The notes under the pieces: generated by a model
Database searches by the model: none
Told to the model about the DNA's origin: nothing
Seen by the model: the letters and a program-made list of their open reading frames with translations, nothing else
Shown here: positions 43,074-51,772 of the stretch, in pieces
Position numbering within the stretch: position 1 is the stretch's first letter
How the letters are laid out: every line of letters begins with the position of its first letter
Program-made: the position numbers and the translations under genes
Origin: Pseudomonas sp. stari2
GTDB taxonomy: Bacteria > Pseudomonadota > Gammaproteobacteria > Pseudomonadales > Pseudomonadaceae
Length of the DNA stretch: 64,000 bases
NCBI RefSeq assembly: GCF_040760005.1
Contig: NZ_CP099760.1
Coordinates: 707,001-771,000, forward strand
Direction: 5' to 3'

Positions 43074-44935
43074 CAATGAACCCGGGCCGCAATGTTGCCG
43101 GCCAGCACTTGCTTGTGCAGATTGTCTACTGCGGATTTGGACGCCGTCATGGCGTATCCCTGGAGCAACGCGTCGAGGTGATCTTCGAACAGCCAGCGTT
43201 TGTCGACGGTGTAGCGTTGCATGTGTCGCAGATTACGTTGGCGCAGCGAGAGGCTCAGGGGCGAAGGGTAGACGCGCAGGTCCGCCAGATCAATCAGCCC
43301 GAACTCTCCATCTTCCAATACCAGCACGTTGCCAAGATGCAGCGAGCGGAAGTAAACGCCCTGTTCATGCAGTCGGGCCATGAATTTGCCGAAACGCTCG
43401 ACCAGCGCCTGCCGCACAGCCGGTGCCGTGATGCCCTGGAGCACCTGGCGCAAGGTATGGCCCGGCAACGGGGCGTAATGCACCGCGCTGCTGCCGTCGT
43501 CGAGGCGATACAGATTCAGCACTTGTGGGGTCGGGATGCCCATGCGGCGCAATTGTTCGCTGTTGATGGCGAAACGTTCGGAATAAGGATTGAAGTTGCC
43601 AGAGGTGTACCAGCGACGAGGACGGAACAGCTTGAGGAAGCTGCCATCGCTCAGACGCAGCACCTTCGGTCCCAGGCCATCTTCTTCAATCACCTGCGCA
43701 TCGGCGCCGAGCTGCTGCAGGTCGGAGGTCGACAGCTTCCGCACCGGGACTGTCAGTAAGCGTCGAGCGCGCTGATTGATGATAAGGGCGGCAATCAGTG
43801 CCAGTGGAATCCATAGCAGGAACCAGTGTTCCTTGGGCCGAGAAATGATGCCGCCGCCTTCTGTCAGTCCCGCGCCGATACCGAATATCAGCCAGGTGGA
43901 CGCGATGATCAACAACGGCTGAACGCGCTGGCGCCAGCTGCTCAGCAAGCCCCAGAGCAGGAAGAAAAGCCACGGCAGCAAGCCCAGTATGCCGACGTAA
44001 TAAAGCACGCCCAGAACAAAACTGTGCGGCTCCTGAAAGTTGTAGCCGACTCCCGGGTCAATCGCCAGATCGGCACCATAGCCATGGCCGATCCAGGGAT
44101 GCTCGGAAATTCTTTGCAGGGCGATCTGCCAGATTTCGAAACGGTAGGAGTCGCCGCGCTCGGTGATCATCTTCGAAAACAGGGTGGCCACGGTGATGCC
44201 GACCGTGGCCAACGCCCCCAGCATTACCAGCGAACGGCGATTCCAGCAGATGAAGGCCAGCCAGCAAGCCGCCATGGTCAAGGCGACCAGCGGCGTTCTG
44301 GAACCGGTCGCGATTACCGCCGCGAACATGATCAGCATCGCCGGCATACTGAGCCAGAGCAGACGGGCATGCCTGCACGACATGCTGATACTGAGCCAAT
44401 AGGAACAGAAAAATCCGAATAGATGGGAGCTGAGCAGCGGGTTGTCGAATGCTCCGCCGCCGATCAGGCGCGCGTTGGGATCGTAATGATGGACGAAGGG
44501 TATGAGGAAACAGGTCGTAGCAATCAGCGCAACCACGGCGGCAACGAAGAGCAATGGCGAAAGAATGTCCGCGCGGTAGCGCACCAGCAGATAACAACCG
44601 ACGAACAGCAGCAGGGTATGCAGGGGAGGCTTGAGCATTCCGCTGACCGACTCGTCGTGCGGCCCCCAGCATAGGCTGAGCAGCGCCCAGGCGACGAACA
44701 CAAGTAACGCGAGAATCAACGGTTCGCGCAGCATTTCCTTGAACTCGCGTGGACGCAGGCACAGTGCAATCAACGCCGGAATGCTGAACAAACCATAAAA
44801 CAGTTTGTGGTGCAGGCTGCGACCCGGCAGGAAGAACAGCGCGCACAGGAGCAGGAAGTAGCCGACGGGAAGTATCCACAGGCTGATGAAGTCGAAGATT
44901 CGACTGGACGTACTGCTGAAACCGCGAAGTTGCAT
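43073..44935 (-). CDS. waaL: O-antigen ligase (WaaL-like) fused to a kinase-like domain
   Basis: Counted from the ATG at 44935 (620 residues), residues 20-390 are a polytopic membrane protein with the ligase signatures GSRTPLV (210-216) and the periplasmic-loop HSFVLGVLYYVGILG with the catalytic-type His304. Residues 400-600 are a WaaP-like kinase fold: SFLKLFRP (lysine), a catalytic loop YFRSLHLGNVLVL and LIDLADL. In the loop Ser stands where Asp is expected, so the domain may be a pseudokinase. In PAO1, as I recall, waaL (PA4999) and a kinase-like gene (PA4998) are separate neighbours; here they are one frame. A TTG at 45010 could add 25 residues. Confidence 0.87.
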   Translation of the reverse strand: MQLRGFSSTSSRIFDFISLWILPVGYFLLLCALFFLPGRSLHHKLFYGLFSIPALIALCLRPREFKEMLREPLILALLVFVAWALLSLCWGPHDESVSGMLKPPLHTLLLFVGCYLLVRYRADILSPLLFVAAVVALIATTCFLIPFVHHYDPNARLIGGGAFDNPLLSSHLFGFFCSYWLSISMSCRHARLLWLSMPAMLIMFAAVIATGSRTPLVALTMAACWLAFICWNRRSLVMLGALATVGITVATLFSKMITERGDSYRFEIWQIALQRISEHPWIGHGYGADLAIDPGVGYNFQEPHSFVLGVLYYVGILGLLPWLFFLLWGLLSSWRQRVQPLLIIASTWLIFGIGAGLTEGGGIISRPKEHWFLLWIPLALIAALIINQRARRLLTVPVRKLSTSDLQQLGADAQVIEEDGLGPKVLRLSDGSFLKLFRPRRWYTSGNFNPYSERFAINSEQLRRMGIPTPQVLNLYRLDDGSSAVHYAPLPGHTLRQVLQGITAPAVRQALVERFGKFMARLHEQGVYFRSLHLGNVLVLEDGEFGLIDLADLRVYPSPLSLSLRQRNLRHMQRYTVDKRWLFEDHLDALLQGYAMTASKSAVDNLHKQVLAGNIAARVH

Positions 44936-45089
44936 GCTCTGAGATTCAATCCTGAAGTTGATCGGCCATTTCGTTGATGGCAATTTGATGCTGAAAAAGA
45001 CGTCTAACAATAACAGCCTTTGCCCGATTGCCAGAACCCTGAAGAAGCTGTGCTAAAGTCAGCGTCCTTTTTATCTACTTTCGCGTGAT

Positions 45090-46892
45090 ATGACCGACTC
45101 CAGTCCCGCCGCAAGCCCTTCGAGCTTGAAAATCTACTTCCGCCTGCTCGGCTACGTCCGGCCGTATGTCAGTCTGTTTCTGATCAGCATTGTTGGTTTT
45201 CTTATTTTCGCATCGACCCAGCCGATGCTCGGTTACATTCTCAAGTATTTCGTCGACGGTCTGTCCAATCCCGAGGCCGTGCTGTTTCCCACTGTGCCTT
45301 ACCTGCGCGATCTGCAGCTTTTGCAGGCCGTACCGCTGCTGATCATCCTGATCGCTGCGTGGCAGGGCCTGGGGTCCTATCTGGGCAACTATTTCCTGGC
45401 CAAGGTTTCTCTGGGCCTGGTCCACGATCTACGGGTGCAGCTGTTCAACAACTTGCTGGTGCTGCCGAACCGATATTTCGACAAGCATAACTCCGGTCAT
45501 CTGATTTCGCGTATCACCTTCAACGTGACCATGGTCACGGGGGCGGCAACAGATGCGATCAAGGTCGTAATCCGTGAAGGCATGACGGTGATCTTCCTGT
45601 TCGCCTCCTTGCTGTTCATGAACTGGAAGCTGACGCTGGTGATGGTCGCGATCCTGCCGCTGATCGCCGTGATGGTGCGTACCGCGAGCAAGAAATTCCG
45701 CAAGCAAAGCAAGAAGATCCAGTTGGCCATGGGCGACGTGACCCACGTTGCGTCGGAAACCATCCAGGGCTATCGCGTAGTGCGCAGCTTCGGCGGCGAA
45801 GCCTACGAAGAGAAACGCTTCCTCAATGCCAGCCAGAGCAATACCGACAAACAACTGCGAATGACCCGCACCGGCGCCATTTACACGCCGATGCTGCAAC
45901 TGGTGATCTACACCGCCATGGCCGTGCTGATGTTCCTGGTGCTGTTCCTGCGCGGTGATGCCTCGGCGGGTGACATGGTGGCCTACATCACCCTGGCTGG
46001 CCTGCTGCCCAAACCGATTCGCCAGTTGTCCGAAGTCAGTTCGACCATCCAGAAAGGCGTTGCCGGTGCCGAAAGCATTTTCGAGCAACTGGACGTCGAG
46101 CCGGAAGTCGATACCGGCACGGTCGAGCGCGATTCGGTTACCGGTCGTCTCGAGGTGCGCAACCTGAGCTTCACCTACCCGGGCACCGAACGTCAGGTAC
46201 TCGACAACATCAGCTTCTCGGCCGAACCGGGGCAGATGGTGGCGCTGGTGGGGCGTTCCGGCAGCGGCAAGTCGACGCTGGCCAACCTGATTCCGCGTTT
46301 CTATCACCACGACAAGGGCGAAATCCTGATCGACGGTGTAGAAGTCGAGCAGTACAAGTTGCTCAACCTGCGCCGCCACATCGCCCAGGTCACCCAGCAC
46401 GTCACCCTGTTCAGCGACACCGTGGCCAACAACATTGCCTACGGCGACCTCGCTGGGGCTCCGCGTGAAGACATCGAGAAAGCTGCGCGTGATGCGTACG
46501 CGATGGATTTCATTGCGCAGTTGCCTGAAGGCCTGGACACCCAGGTCGGCGAGAACGGCGTGCTGCTTTCCGGCGGTCAGCGTCAGCGTCTGGCGATCGC
46601 CCGAGCCTTGCTCAAGAACGCGCCGTTGCTGATTCTCGACGAGGCTACCTCGGCACTCGACACCGAATCCGAGCGGCATATTCAGGCGGCGCTGGACCAG
46701 GTGATGAAGGGGCGCACCACGCTGGTTATCGCTCACCGGCTGTCGACTATCGAGAAGGCTGACTTGATTCTGGTCATGGATCAGGGCCGGATCGTCGAGC
46801 GCGGTACTCATGACGAACTGCTGGCGCAGAACGGCTACTACGCGCGCCTGAACGCCATGGGCCTCGACGCACCGGCCGAAGACATCGCCTGA
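45090..46892 (+). CDS. msbA: Lipid A/LPS flippase MsbA (ABC exporter)
   Basis: Homodimeric half-transporter that flips core-lipid A across the inner membrane. The 600 residues comprise a six-helix membrane domain (to about 330) and a nucleotide-binding domain. The latter has Walker A GRSGSGKST, Q-loop ITQHVTLFSD-like VTQHVTLFSD, signature LLSGGQRQRLAIARAL, Walker B LLILDEATSALD and the H-loop VIAHRLST. ATG at 45090; the divergent waaL gene begins 154 bases away, so 44936-45089 must hold both promoters. It is followed by a hairpin. Confidence 0.96.
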   Translation: MTDSSPAASPSSLKIYFRLLGYVRPYVSLFLISIVGFLIFASTQPMLGYILKYFVDGLSNPEAVLFPTVPYLRDLQLLQAVPLLIILIAAWQGLGSYLGNYFLAKVSLGLVHDLRVQLFNNLLVLPNRYFDKHNSGHLISRITFNVTMVTGAATDAIKVVIREGMTVIFLFASLLFMNWKLTLVMVAILPLIAVMVRTASKKFRKQSKKIQLAMGDVTHVASETIQGYRVVRSFGGEAYEEKRFLNASQSNTDKQLRMTRTGAIYTPMLQLVIYTAMAVLMFLVLFLRGDASAGDMVAYITLAGLLPKPIRQLSEVSSTIQKGVAGAESIFEQLDVEPEVDTGTVERDSVTGRLEVRNLSFTYPGTERQVLDNISFSAEPGQMVALVGRSGSGKSTLANLIPRFYHHDKGEILIDGVEVEQYKLLNLRRHIAQVTQHVTLFSDTVANNIAYGDLAGAPREDIEKAARDAYAMDFIAQLPEGLDTQVGENGVLLSGGQRQRLAIARALLKNAPLLILDEATSALDTESERHIQAALDQVMKGRTTLVIAHRLSTIEKADLILVMDQGRIVERGTHDELLAQNGYYARLNAMGLDAPAEDIA

Positions 46893-46907
46893 TCCCGCGT
46901 TGTGAAC

Positions 46908-46930
46908 GCCGGGCGCGCAATGCGCCCGGC
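46908..46930 (+). terminator. Hairpin after msbA
   Basis: Perfect 9-base GC-rich arms GCCGGGCGC (46908-46916) and GCGCCCGGC (46922-46930) with a 5-base loop, 16 bases past the msbA stop. Only CATTTGT follows, so termination may be partial. Confidence 0.6.
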
Positions 46931-47056
46931 CATTTGTATCCGGATCTTTACCCTTCTTGACCAAACCTGCATAAAACCCGGCATCGCGCTTGTTAAGGTT
47001 CCTGAACGAATTTTGACTTCCAACGAAGGGGTTATCCCCGTCGCGCGGGTACTCTC

Positions 47057-47761
47057 ATGCTGCAACGCTATCTGTGGAAACTGCTGCCCAAGCCGCAGCG
47101 GGCTTTTCTGCTTGGGCGCCTGTCGGTGGTCGACCGGCAAGTGGTGAACAAGTCGATGTCAGCCAACCTGAGCTTTCCCAAGGCTTTTGCGCAGCGTTCC
47201 TGTCTGTTCATTCATGTACCCAAATGCGCTGGCAGCAGTGTGTGTGCCGCGATGTTCGACGGCTGGCGCCCCGGCCATCTGCCGTTGTACTGGTATGAAG
47301 AGCAGTTTCCCGCGCAGTTTGCCGCTGCATACAAGTTTGCTTTCGTGCGTGATCCGCTGGAACGTGCTTATTCGGCATTTGCCTTTCTGCGCGGCAACGA
47401 ACTGAGCGAGCGTGATCACGCAGCGCAGCAAATGGTCAGGCATTACCGCGACTTCAACGATTTTGTTGCGCGCTGGCTGCATGCCGACACCATTTCGCGA
47501 CAATTGCACTTTGCCGCGCAAACCGACTTTCTTACCGATTCGCTGGGTCGCCTGGCGCTGGACTTCGTCGGCTATCAGGAGCATCTGGAGCGAGATTTTC
47601 GCCTGGTGTGCGAGCACCTGGGACTGACGAGTCAATTGCAGCACGTCAACGTTTCCCGGCAACGGCGTCCGTTGCCGGCACGTGATTTTTGCACGCAGCG
47701 CACGCGGCGCCTGGTACGGCGAGTCTATGAACGTGACTACGAGATGCTCGGCTATGAATGA
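47057..47761 (+). CDS. PAPS-dependent sulfotransferase
   Basis: A 234-residue soluble protein with both PAPS-binding signatures. The 5'-phosphosulfate loop reads [11 protein letters not shown] (51-61), and the 3'-phosphate motif [11 protein letters not shown] (96-106) has the Arg and Ser expected to bind the 3'-phosphate. This pattern fits the Golgi-type sulfotransferase family 2 that sulfates sugars. The stop overlaps the start of an APS kinase gene by 8 bases, so donor synthesis and use are coupled. It sits between msbA and hldE, so a core or surface-glycan sugar is the likely acceptor (inference). A hand count of 180 bases sampled from the gene gave 54% G+C, somewhat low here. The ribosome-binding site is weak. 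Confidence 0.85.
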   Translation: MLQRYLWKLLPKPQRAFLLGRLSVVDRQVVNKSMSANLSFPKAFAQRSCLFIHVPKCAGSSVCAAMFDGWRPGHLPLYWYEEQFPAQFAAAYKFAFVRDPLERAYSAFAFLRGNELSERDHAAQQMVRHYRDFNDFVARWLHADTISRQLHFAAQTDFLTDSLGRLALDFVGYQEHLERDFRLVCEHLGLTSQLQHVNVSRQRRPLPARDFCTQRTRRLVRRVYERDYEMLGYE

Positions 47762-48365
47762 AGCACTTTCGGTTTCCCTGCCACCTCCGGCCATCCGCCC
47801 CTATGCCTTGGCTCTTCCCGCCCAGGCCCGGGCCGAGCAGAAGTCGCAGCAACCGCGCTGCCTGTGGCTGACCGGGTTGTCCGGGGCCGGCAAATCGACG
47901 CTGGCCAACGCCCTGGAGTTGCATTTGCATCAGTTCGGGCTGCATACGTTCCTGCTCGATGGCGACAACTTGCGCAGCGGTCTTTGCCGCGATCTGGGGA
48001 TGACCGAGGCTTGCCGGCGCGAGAATATCCGGCGCACCGCCGAAGTGGCGCGGTTGATGGTGGACGCCGGGTTGATCGTGATCGTGGCCGCCATTTCACC
48101 GTTTCGTGCCGAGCGGGATACGGCGCGCCGGTTGTTTGCCGAAGGGGATTTTATTGAAGTGCATGTCAGCACCTCGCTGGAGGTCTGCGCGCGACGCGAC
48201 CCGAAGGGTTTGTATCGGGCGGCGCGGGAAGGGCGGATCAAGGACTTCACCGGGATCGACAGTCCGTACGAGGCGCCGCTGACGGCCGAGTGCCGGATCG
48301 ATACCGATGAGGTCGAACTGGCCGATGCCTGCCATCGACTGGCGTCGTTTCTGTGCAAAAAATGA
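47754..48365 (+). CDS. cysC: Adenylylsulfate (APS) kinase
   Basis: Phosphorylates APS to PAPS, the sulfate donor. The 203-residue protein has the P-loop GLSGAGKST (41-49), [28 protein letters not shown], the active serine in [13 protein letters not shown], and the family tail [28 protein letters not shown]. The first 30 residues are a Pro/Ala-rich extension. The start at 47754 lies inside the end of the sulfotransferase gene. There is no ATP sulfurylase gene next to it, so APS must come from the cell's CysDN. Pseudomonads commonly have a fused CysNC for assimilation, so a separate copy here suggests a dedicated job. Confidence 0.95.
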   Translation: MNEALSVSLPPPAIRPYALALPAQARAEQKSQQPRCLWLTGLSGAGKSTLANALELHLHQFGLHTFLLDGDNLRSGLCRDLGMTEACRRENIRRTAEVARLMVDAGLIVIVAAISPFRAERDTARRLFAEGDFIEVHVSTSLEVCARRDPKGLYRAAREGRIKDFTGIDSPYEAPLTAECRIDTDEVELADACHRLASFLCKK

Positions 48366-48467
48366 GCAAAAAACCCTGTCGTTTCATCCTGTTGCAGCCA
48401 CCGCACAAGCCTTTGCCAACCCTGTGTTAATATCGCGCCCCTGTTCATTTTGTATGTGGGTTGCTCC

Positions 48468-49892
48468 ATGAAGTTGTCCATGCCGCGATTCGATCAAGCC
48501 CCTGTCTTGGTGGTCGGCGATGTCATGCTCGACCGTTACTGGCATGGTGGTACCTCACGGATTTCCCCTGAGGCGCCGGTTCCGGTTGTAAAGGTCGAGC
48601 AAATTGAAGATCGCCCGGGCGGTGCCGCCAACGTTGCCTTGAACATTGCCGCGCTGGGTGCGCCGGCGTCGCTGGTCGGTGTGACCGGTGACGACGAGGC
48701 CGCCGACAGCCTGAGCAACAGTCTCAAGGGGGCGGGCGTGCGTGCCTTGTTCCAGCGCATCGCGCACCAGCCGACCATCGTCAAGCTGCGGGTCATGAGC
48801 CGGCACCAGCAATTGCTGCGTATCGACTTCGAAGAACCGTTCGCCACCGACGCCCTCGCGCTCGCCTCCCAGGTCGACGACCTGCTGGAAGGCATCAAGG
48901 TGCTGGTGCTGTCCGACTACGGCAAAGGTGCCCTGAAAAACCATCAGGCGCTGATCCAGGCCGCCCGTGCCAAAGGCATTCCGGTGCTGGCCGATCCGAA
49001 GGGCAAGGATTTTTCGATCTACCGTGGCGCGAGCCTGATCACCCCGAATCTCAGCGAGTTCGAAGCCATCGTCGGCGGTTGCGTCGACGAGCACGAACTG
49101 GTGGGCAAGGGCGCGAAACTGATGCACGACCTTGAGCTCGGCGCACTGCTGGTGACTCGCGGCGAGCACGGCATGACCTTGCTGCGTCCGGATCATCCGG
49201 CGCTGCACCTGCCGGCCCGGGCCCGTGAAGTGTTCGACGTGACCGGTGCCGGCGACACGGTGATTTCCACCCTGGCGGCCGCGATTGCCGCTGGTGAAGA
49301 ACTGCCGCACGCGGTGGCGCTGGCCAACCTGGCGGCGGGCATCGTGGTCGGCAAACTGGGTACGGCGGCGATCAGCGCTCCGGAACTGCGTCGCGCCATT
49401 CAGCGCGAGGAAGGTTCCGAACGTGGCGTGCTGGGTCTTGAGCAACTGCTGCTGGCGGTGGCCGATGCCCGTGCACACAACGAGCGGATCGTGTTCACCA
49501 ACGGCTGCTTCGACATCCTCCACGCCGGGCACGTGACCTACCTCGAGCAGGCGCGAGCGCAAGGCGACCGTCTGATCGTCGCGATCAACGACGATGCTTC
49601 GGTCAGCCGCCTGAAAGGCCCGGGCCGGCCGATCAACAGCGTCGATCGGCGCATGGCGGTTCTCGCCGGTCTCGGTGCGGTGGACTGGGTTATCAGCTTC
49701 GCCGAAGGCACCCCGGAAAACCTGCTGCGCGAGGTCAAGCCGGACGTATTGGTGAAGGGCGGTGACTATGGCATCGACCAGGTTGTCGGCGCCGACATCG
49801 TCAAAGCCTATGGCGGCACCGTGAAGGTGTTGGGGCTGGTGGAAAACAGCTCGACCACCGCGATTGTGGAAAAAATCCGCAAGTCCGAGTGA
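48468..49892 (+). CDS. hldE: Bifunctional D-glycero-beta-D-manno-heptose-7-phosphate kinase / heptose-1-phosphate adenylyltransferase
   Basis: Makes ADP-heptose, the donor for WaaC and WaaF. The N-terminal PfkB-type kinase (to about 320) has [26 protein letters not shown] and the catalytic DVTGAGDTV. The C-terminal cytidylyltransferase-like domain has [20 protein letters not shown] and KGPGRPIN. Length of 474 residues equals the E. coli enzyme within a few. The start is the ATG at 48468 ([10 protein letters not shown]); upstream in-frame ATG codons lack conservation. It ends in a strong terminator. Confidence 0.97.
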   Translation: MKLSMPRFDQAPVLVVGDVMLDRYWHGGTSRISPEAPVPVVKVEQIEDRPGGAANVALNIAALGAPASLVGVTGDDEAADSLSNSLKGAGVRALFQRIAHQPTIVKLRVMSRHQQLLRIDFEEPFATDALALASQVDDLLEGIKVLVLSDYGKGALKNHQALIQAARAKGIPVLADPKGKDFSIYRGASLITPNLSEFEAIVGGCVDEHELVGKGAKLMHDLELGALLVTRGEHGMTLLRPDHPALHLPARAREVFDVTGAGDTVISTLAAAIAAGEELPHAVALANLAAGIVVGKLGTAAISAPELRRAIQREEGSERGVLGLEQLLLAVADARAHNERIVFTNGCFDILHAGHVTYLEQARAQGDRLIVAINDDASVSRLKGPGRPINSVDRRMAVLAGLGAVDWVISFAEGTPENLLREVKPDVLVKGGDYGIDQVVGADIVKAYGGTVKVLGLVENSSTTAIVEKIRKSE

Positions 49893-49901
49893 TGCAAACA
49901 T

Positions 49902-49953
49902 AAAGACCGCGTCTGCGATTGACTTTCTGGGGTCACTCGCAGACGCGGTCTTT
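49902..49953. terminator. Strong bidirectional terminator after hldE
   Basis: A perfect 17-base stem (49902-49918 with 49937-49953) with A-run and T-run flanks. It lies between hldE and the convergent gene at 49960 and can serve both. Confidence 0.95.
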
Positions 49954-49959
49954 TGCCGT

Positions 49960-50928
49960 TCAGGAGTTCACTTTCTTGCGCGGTACGATCTTCTTCAGAA
50001 GTTGTTTCGCCTTGCCGCGCAATCGCGCCAGCCCCGTGTCCTTGGGTGGCGGCGTCAAACCCTGTTGGCGCAGCCAGTCCTTCCAGCGAATCCGTTCATC
50101 TCGTACAAGCCAGCCGTCCTGTCGGGCGAAACTCTCGGCCAGATACAGGCCGCGAGTGCCCGCCGGGTATAACTGACCTTTCTTCAGCGTATACAGCTCA
50201 GGGAGCGGTTCGCCATCCTGCAATGGCATCAAGTACAGATCGGGGCGTTTGCGGTCGAGCCGGGCAACCAGTTGATCGCCTTCCAGCCGTTCATCGACAT
50301 GGAACAGACTCAGGCTCTTGGCTTCCTTGGGCACGTCGAGGCGCAGGTCGTAAATCAATTGCAGGGACGCGGTCGGCAAGTGCACGTAGGCCCGTGGCCG
50401 TTCGAGCAATTGCAGATTGGCGCAGCGCACTGGCCGTGCCGAGCCGGACAACGGTGTCAGGCGAAAGGGCAGGGCCTCGCGATAATGCAGCGCCGAGGCG
50501 TACGGCGCCGGCAGCCAGGTGTCGTTGAAGCGCCCGCCGAGCCAGCCTTCCGGGGTTTCCAGCAGGCATTCTTCGGCAATCTCCTGGATCGCCGTGTGCA
50601 GCGGAATGTTCAGTTCATGGGCCGGCACGTAGCCGGAAATCAGCTTGAGCACGACGTCGCCGCGATCCTGCCGACGCTGGCGCACCAGCACCCAATAATC
50701 GCGATTCTGCCAGTGCAGGGTCAGACGTACCGAAACACCAAGGTTGGCCAGCTCCAGCGCAAAGCGCTCGGCGTCAGCCACGCTGACCGGTTTGCGCCGT
50801 TGCAAAGTCTGGGCGAAATTCAGCGGCATGCCGACGCTCTGATAGGTCAAGCCTTCGGGCGTCGCTTCGACGAACAGCGGCAGCGTCTTGAAGTTGCTCG
50901 GGTTCTTTCTGATGAGCGTACGCGGCAT
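49960..50928 (-). CDS. Conserved hypothetical protein with Nudix-like segment
   Basis: A 322-residue soluble protein of unknown function, basic at both ends. The stretch SGYVPAHELNIPLHTAIQEIAEECLL (written here as its two halves: SGYVPAHELNIPL and HTAIQEIAEECLL, about residues 135-160) resembles a Nudix box: G-x5-E, then QEIAEE like REUxEE. The spacing is two residues long and the G is missing, so catalysis is doubtful. The flanking beta-rich region fits such a fold. It keeps the same neighbours as PAO1 PA4993, which I recall as uncharacterised. The ATG at 50928 is used; it shares a direction with the next two genes upstream. Confidence 0.75.
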   Translation of the reverse strand: MPRTLIRKNPSNFKTLPLFVEATPEGLTYQSVGMPLNFAQTLQRRKPVSVADAERFALELANLGVSVRLTLHWQNRDYWVLVRQRRQDRGDVVLKLISGYVPAHELNIPLHTAIQEIAEECLLETPEGWLGGRFNDTWLPAPYASALHYREALPFRLTPLSGSARPVRCANLQLLERPRAYVHLPTASLQLIYDLRLDVPKEAKSLSLFHVDERLEGDQLVARLDRKRPDLYLMPLQDGEPLPELYTLKKGQLYPAGTRGLYLAESFARQDGWLVRDERIRWKDWLRQQGLTPPPKDTGLARLRGKAKQLLKKIVPRKKVNS

Positions 50929-50959
50929 GTCGGCTCCTGCTTAAGGCCGCGGGGCGGCG

Positions 50960-51772
50960 TCAGTGACCACGAAGGACCTGGGCAACGGTCGCAACGTTAT
51001 GGGCGAGGTGCAGCGGATTGATTGTCCCGACGATGGCACTGGCCACGCCGGGCTGGGCGAACAACAACTCGAAGCTGGCGCGCACCGGATCCACGCCGGG
51101 ACTCAGGCACACGTGACCGCTGGCCAGAGCTTTTTTCACCAGAATGGCTTTGCCGTGGGCAGCAGCATAGTCAATGACCGCCTTCTCGTTTTGTTCGTTC
51201 AGATTGTAGGTGACCATCGCGCAGTCGCCTTGCTCCAGCGCTTTGAGTCCACCGTCGACGGTTTTGCCGGAGAAACCGAAGCCACGAATCTTGCCCTCGG
51301 CCTTGAGCGCCGCGAGGGTTGCGTAGACTTCGCTGTCGTTGAGGATCGCCAGGTCGTTGCCGTCGGAGTGCACCAGCACCAGGTCGATAAAATCGGTTTC
51401 AAGACGTTGCAGGCTGCGCTCCACCGACATCCGCGTGTGGGCGGCGCTGAAGTTGTGAGTCGACTGGCCATCGACAAACTCTTCGCCGACCTTGCTGACG
51501 ATCACCCAGTCCTGACGCTCGCCACGCAACAACGGGCCGAGGCGTTCTTCGCTGCGGCCATAGGCCGGCGCGGTGTCGATCAGGTTGATCCCCAGCTCCC
51601 GCGCCTGCTTGAGCAGCATCCGCGCGGCGTCGTCGTCGGGGATCTGAAAACCGTTGGGGTATTTCACGCCCTGGTCGCGGCCAAGCTTGACGGTGCCCAG
51701 GCCCAGTGGGGAAACCAGCAGGCCGAGACTTCCCAACGGGCGATGCAGATCGTGCAGGGTCGGCAGGCTCAT
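50960..51772 (-). CDS. Aldo/keto reductase
   Basis: NAD(P)H-dependent oxidoreductase with a TIM barrel, 270 residues. It has LGLGTVKLGRD at the start, the catalytic-type NLIDTAPAYGRSEERLG (Asp and Tyr of the tetrad), QDWVIVSKVGEEF (Lys) and FIDLVLVHSDGND (His). The C-terminal part VASAIVGTINPLHLAHNV binds the cofactor. Its ATG overlaps the stop of the FAD oxidoreductase gene (ATGA), so both are made together; they may act on the same metabolite. The substrate is unknown. Confidence 0.92.
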   Translation of the reverse strand: MSLPTLHDLHRPLGSLGLLVSPLGLGTVKLGRDQGVKYPNGFQIPDDDAARMLLKQARELGINLIDTAPAYGRSEERLGPLLRGERQDWVIVSKVGEEFVDGQSTHNFSAAHTRMSVERSLQRLETDFIDLVLVHSDGNDLAILNDSEVYATLAALKAEGKIRGFGFSGKTVDGGLKALEQGDCAMVTYNLNEQNEKAVIDYAAAHGKAILVKKALASGHVCLSPGVDPVRASFELLFAQPGVASAIVGTINPLHLAHNVATVAQVLRGH

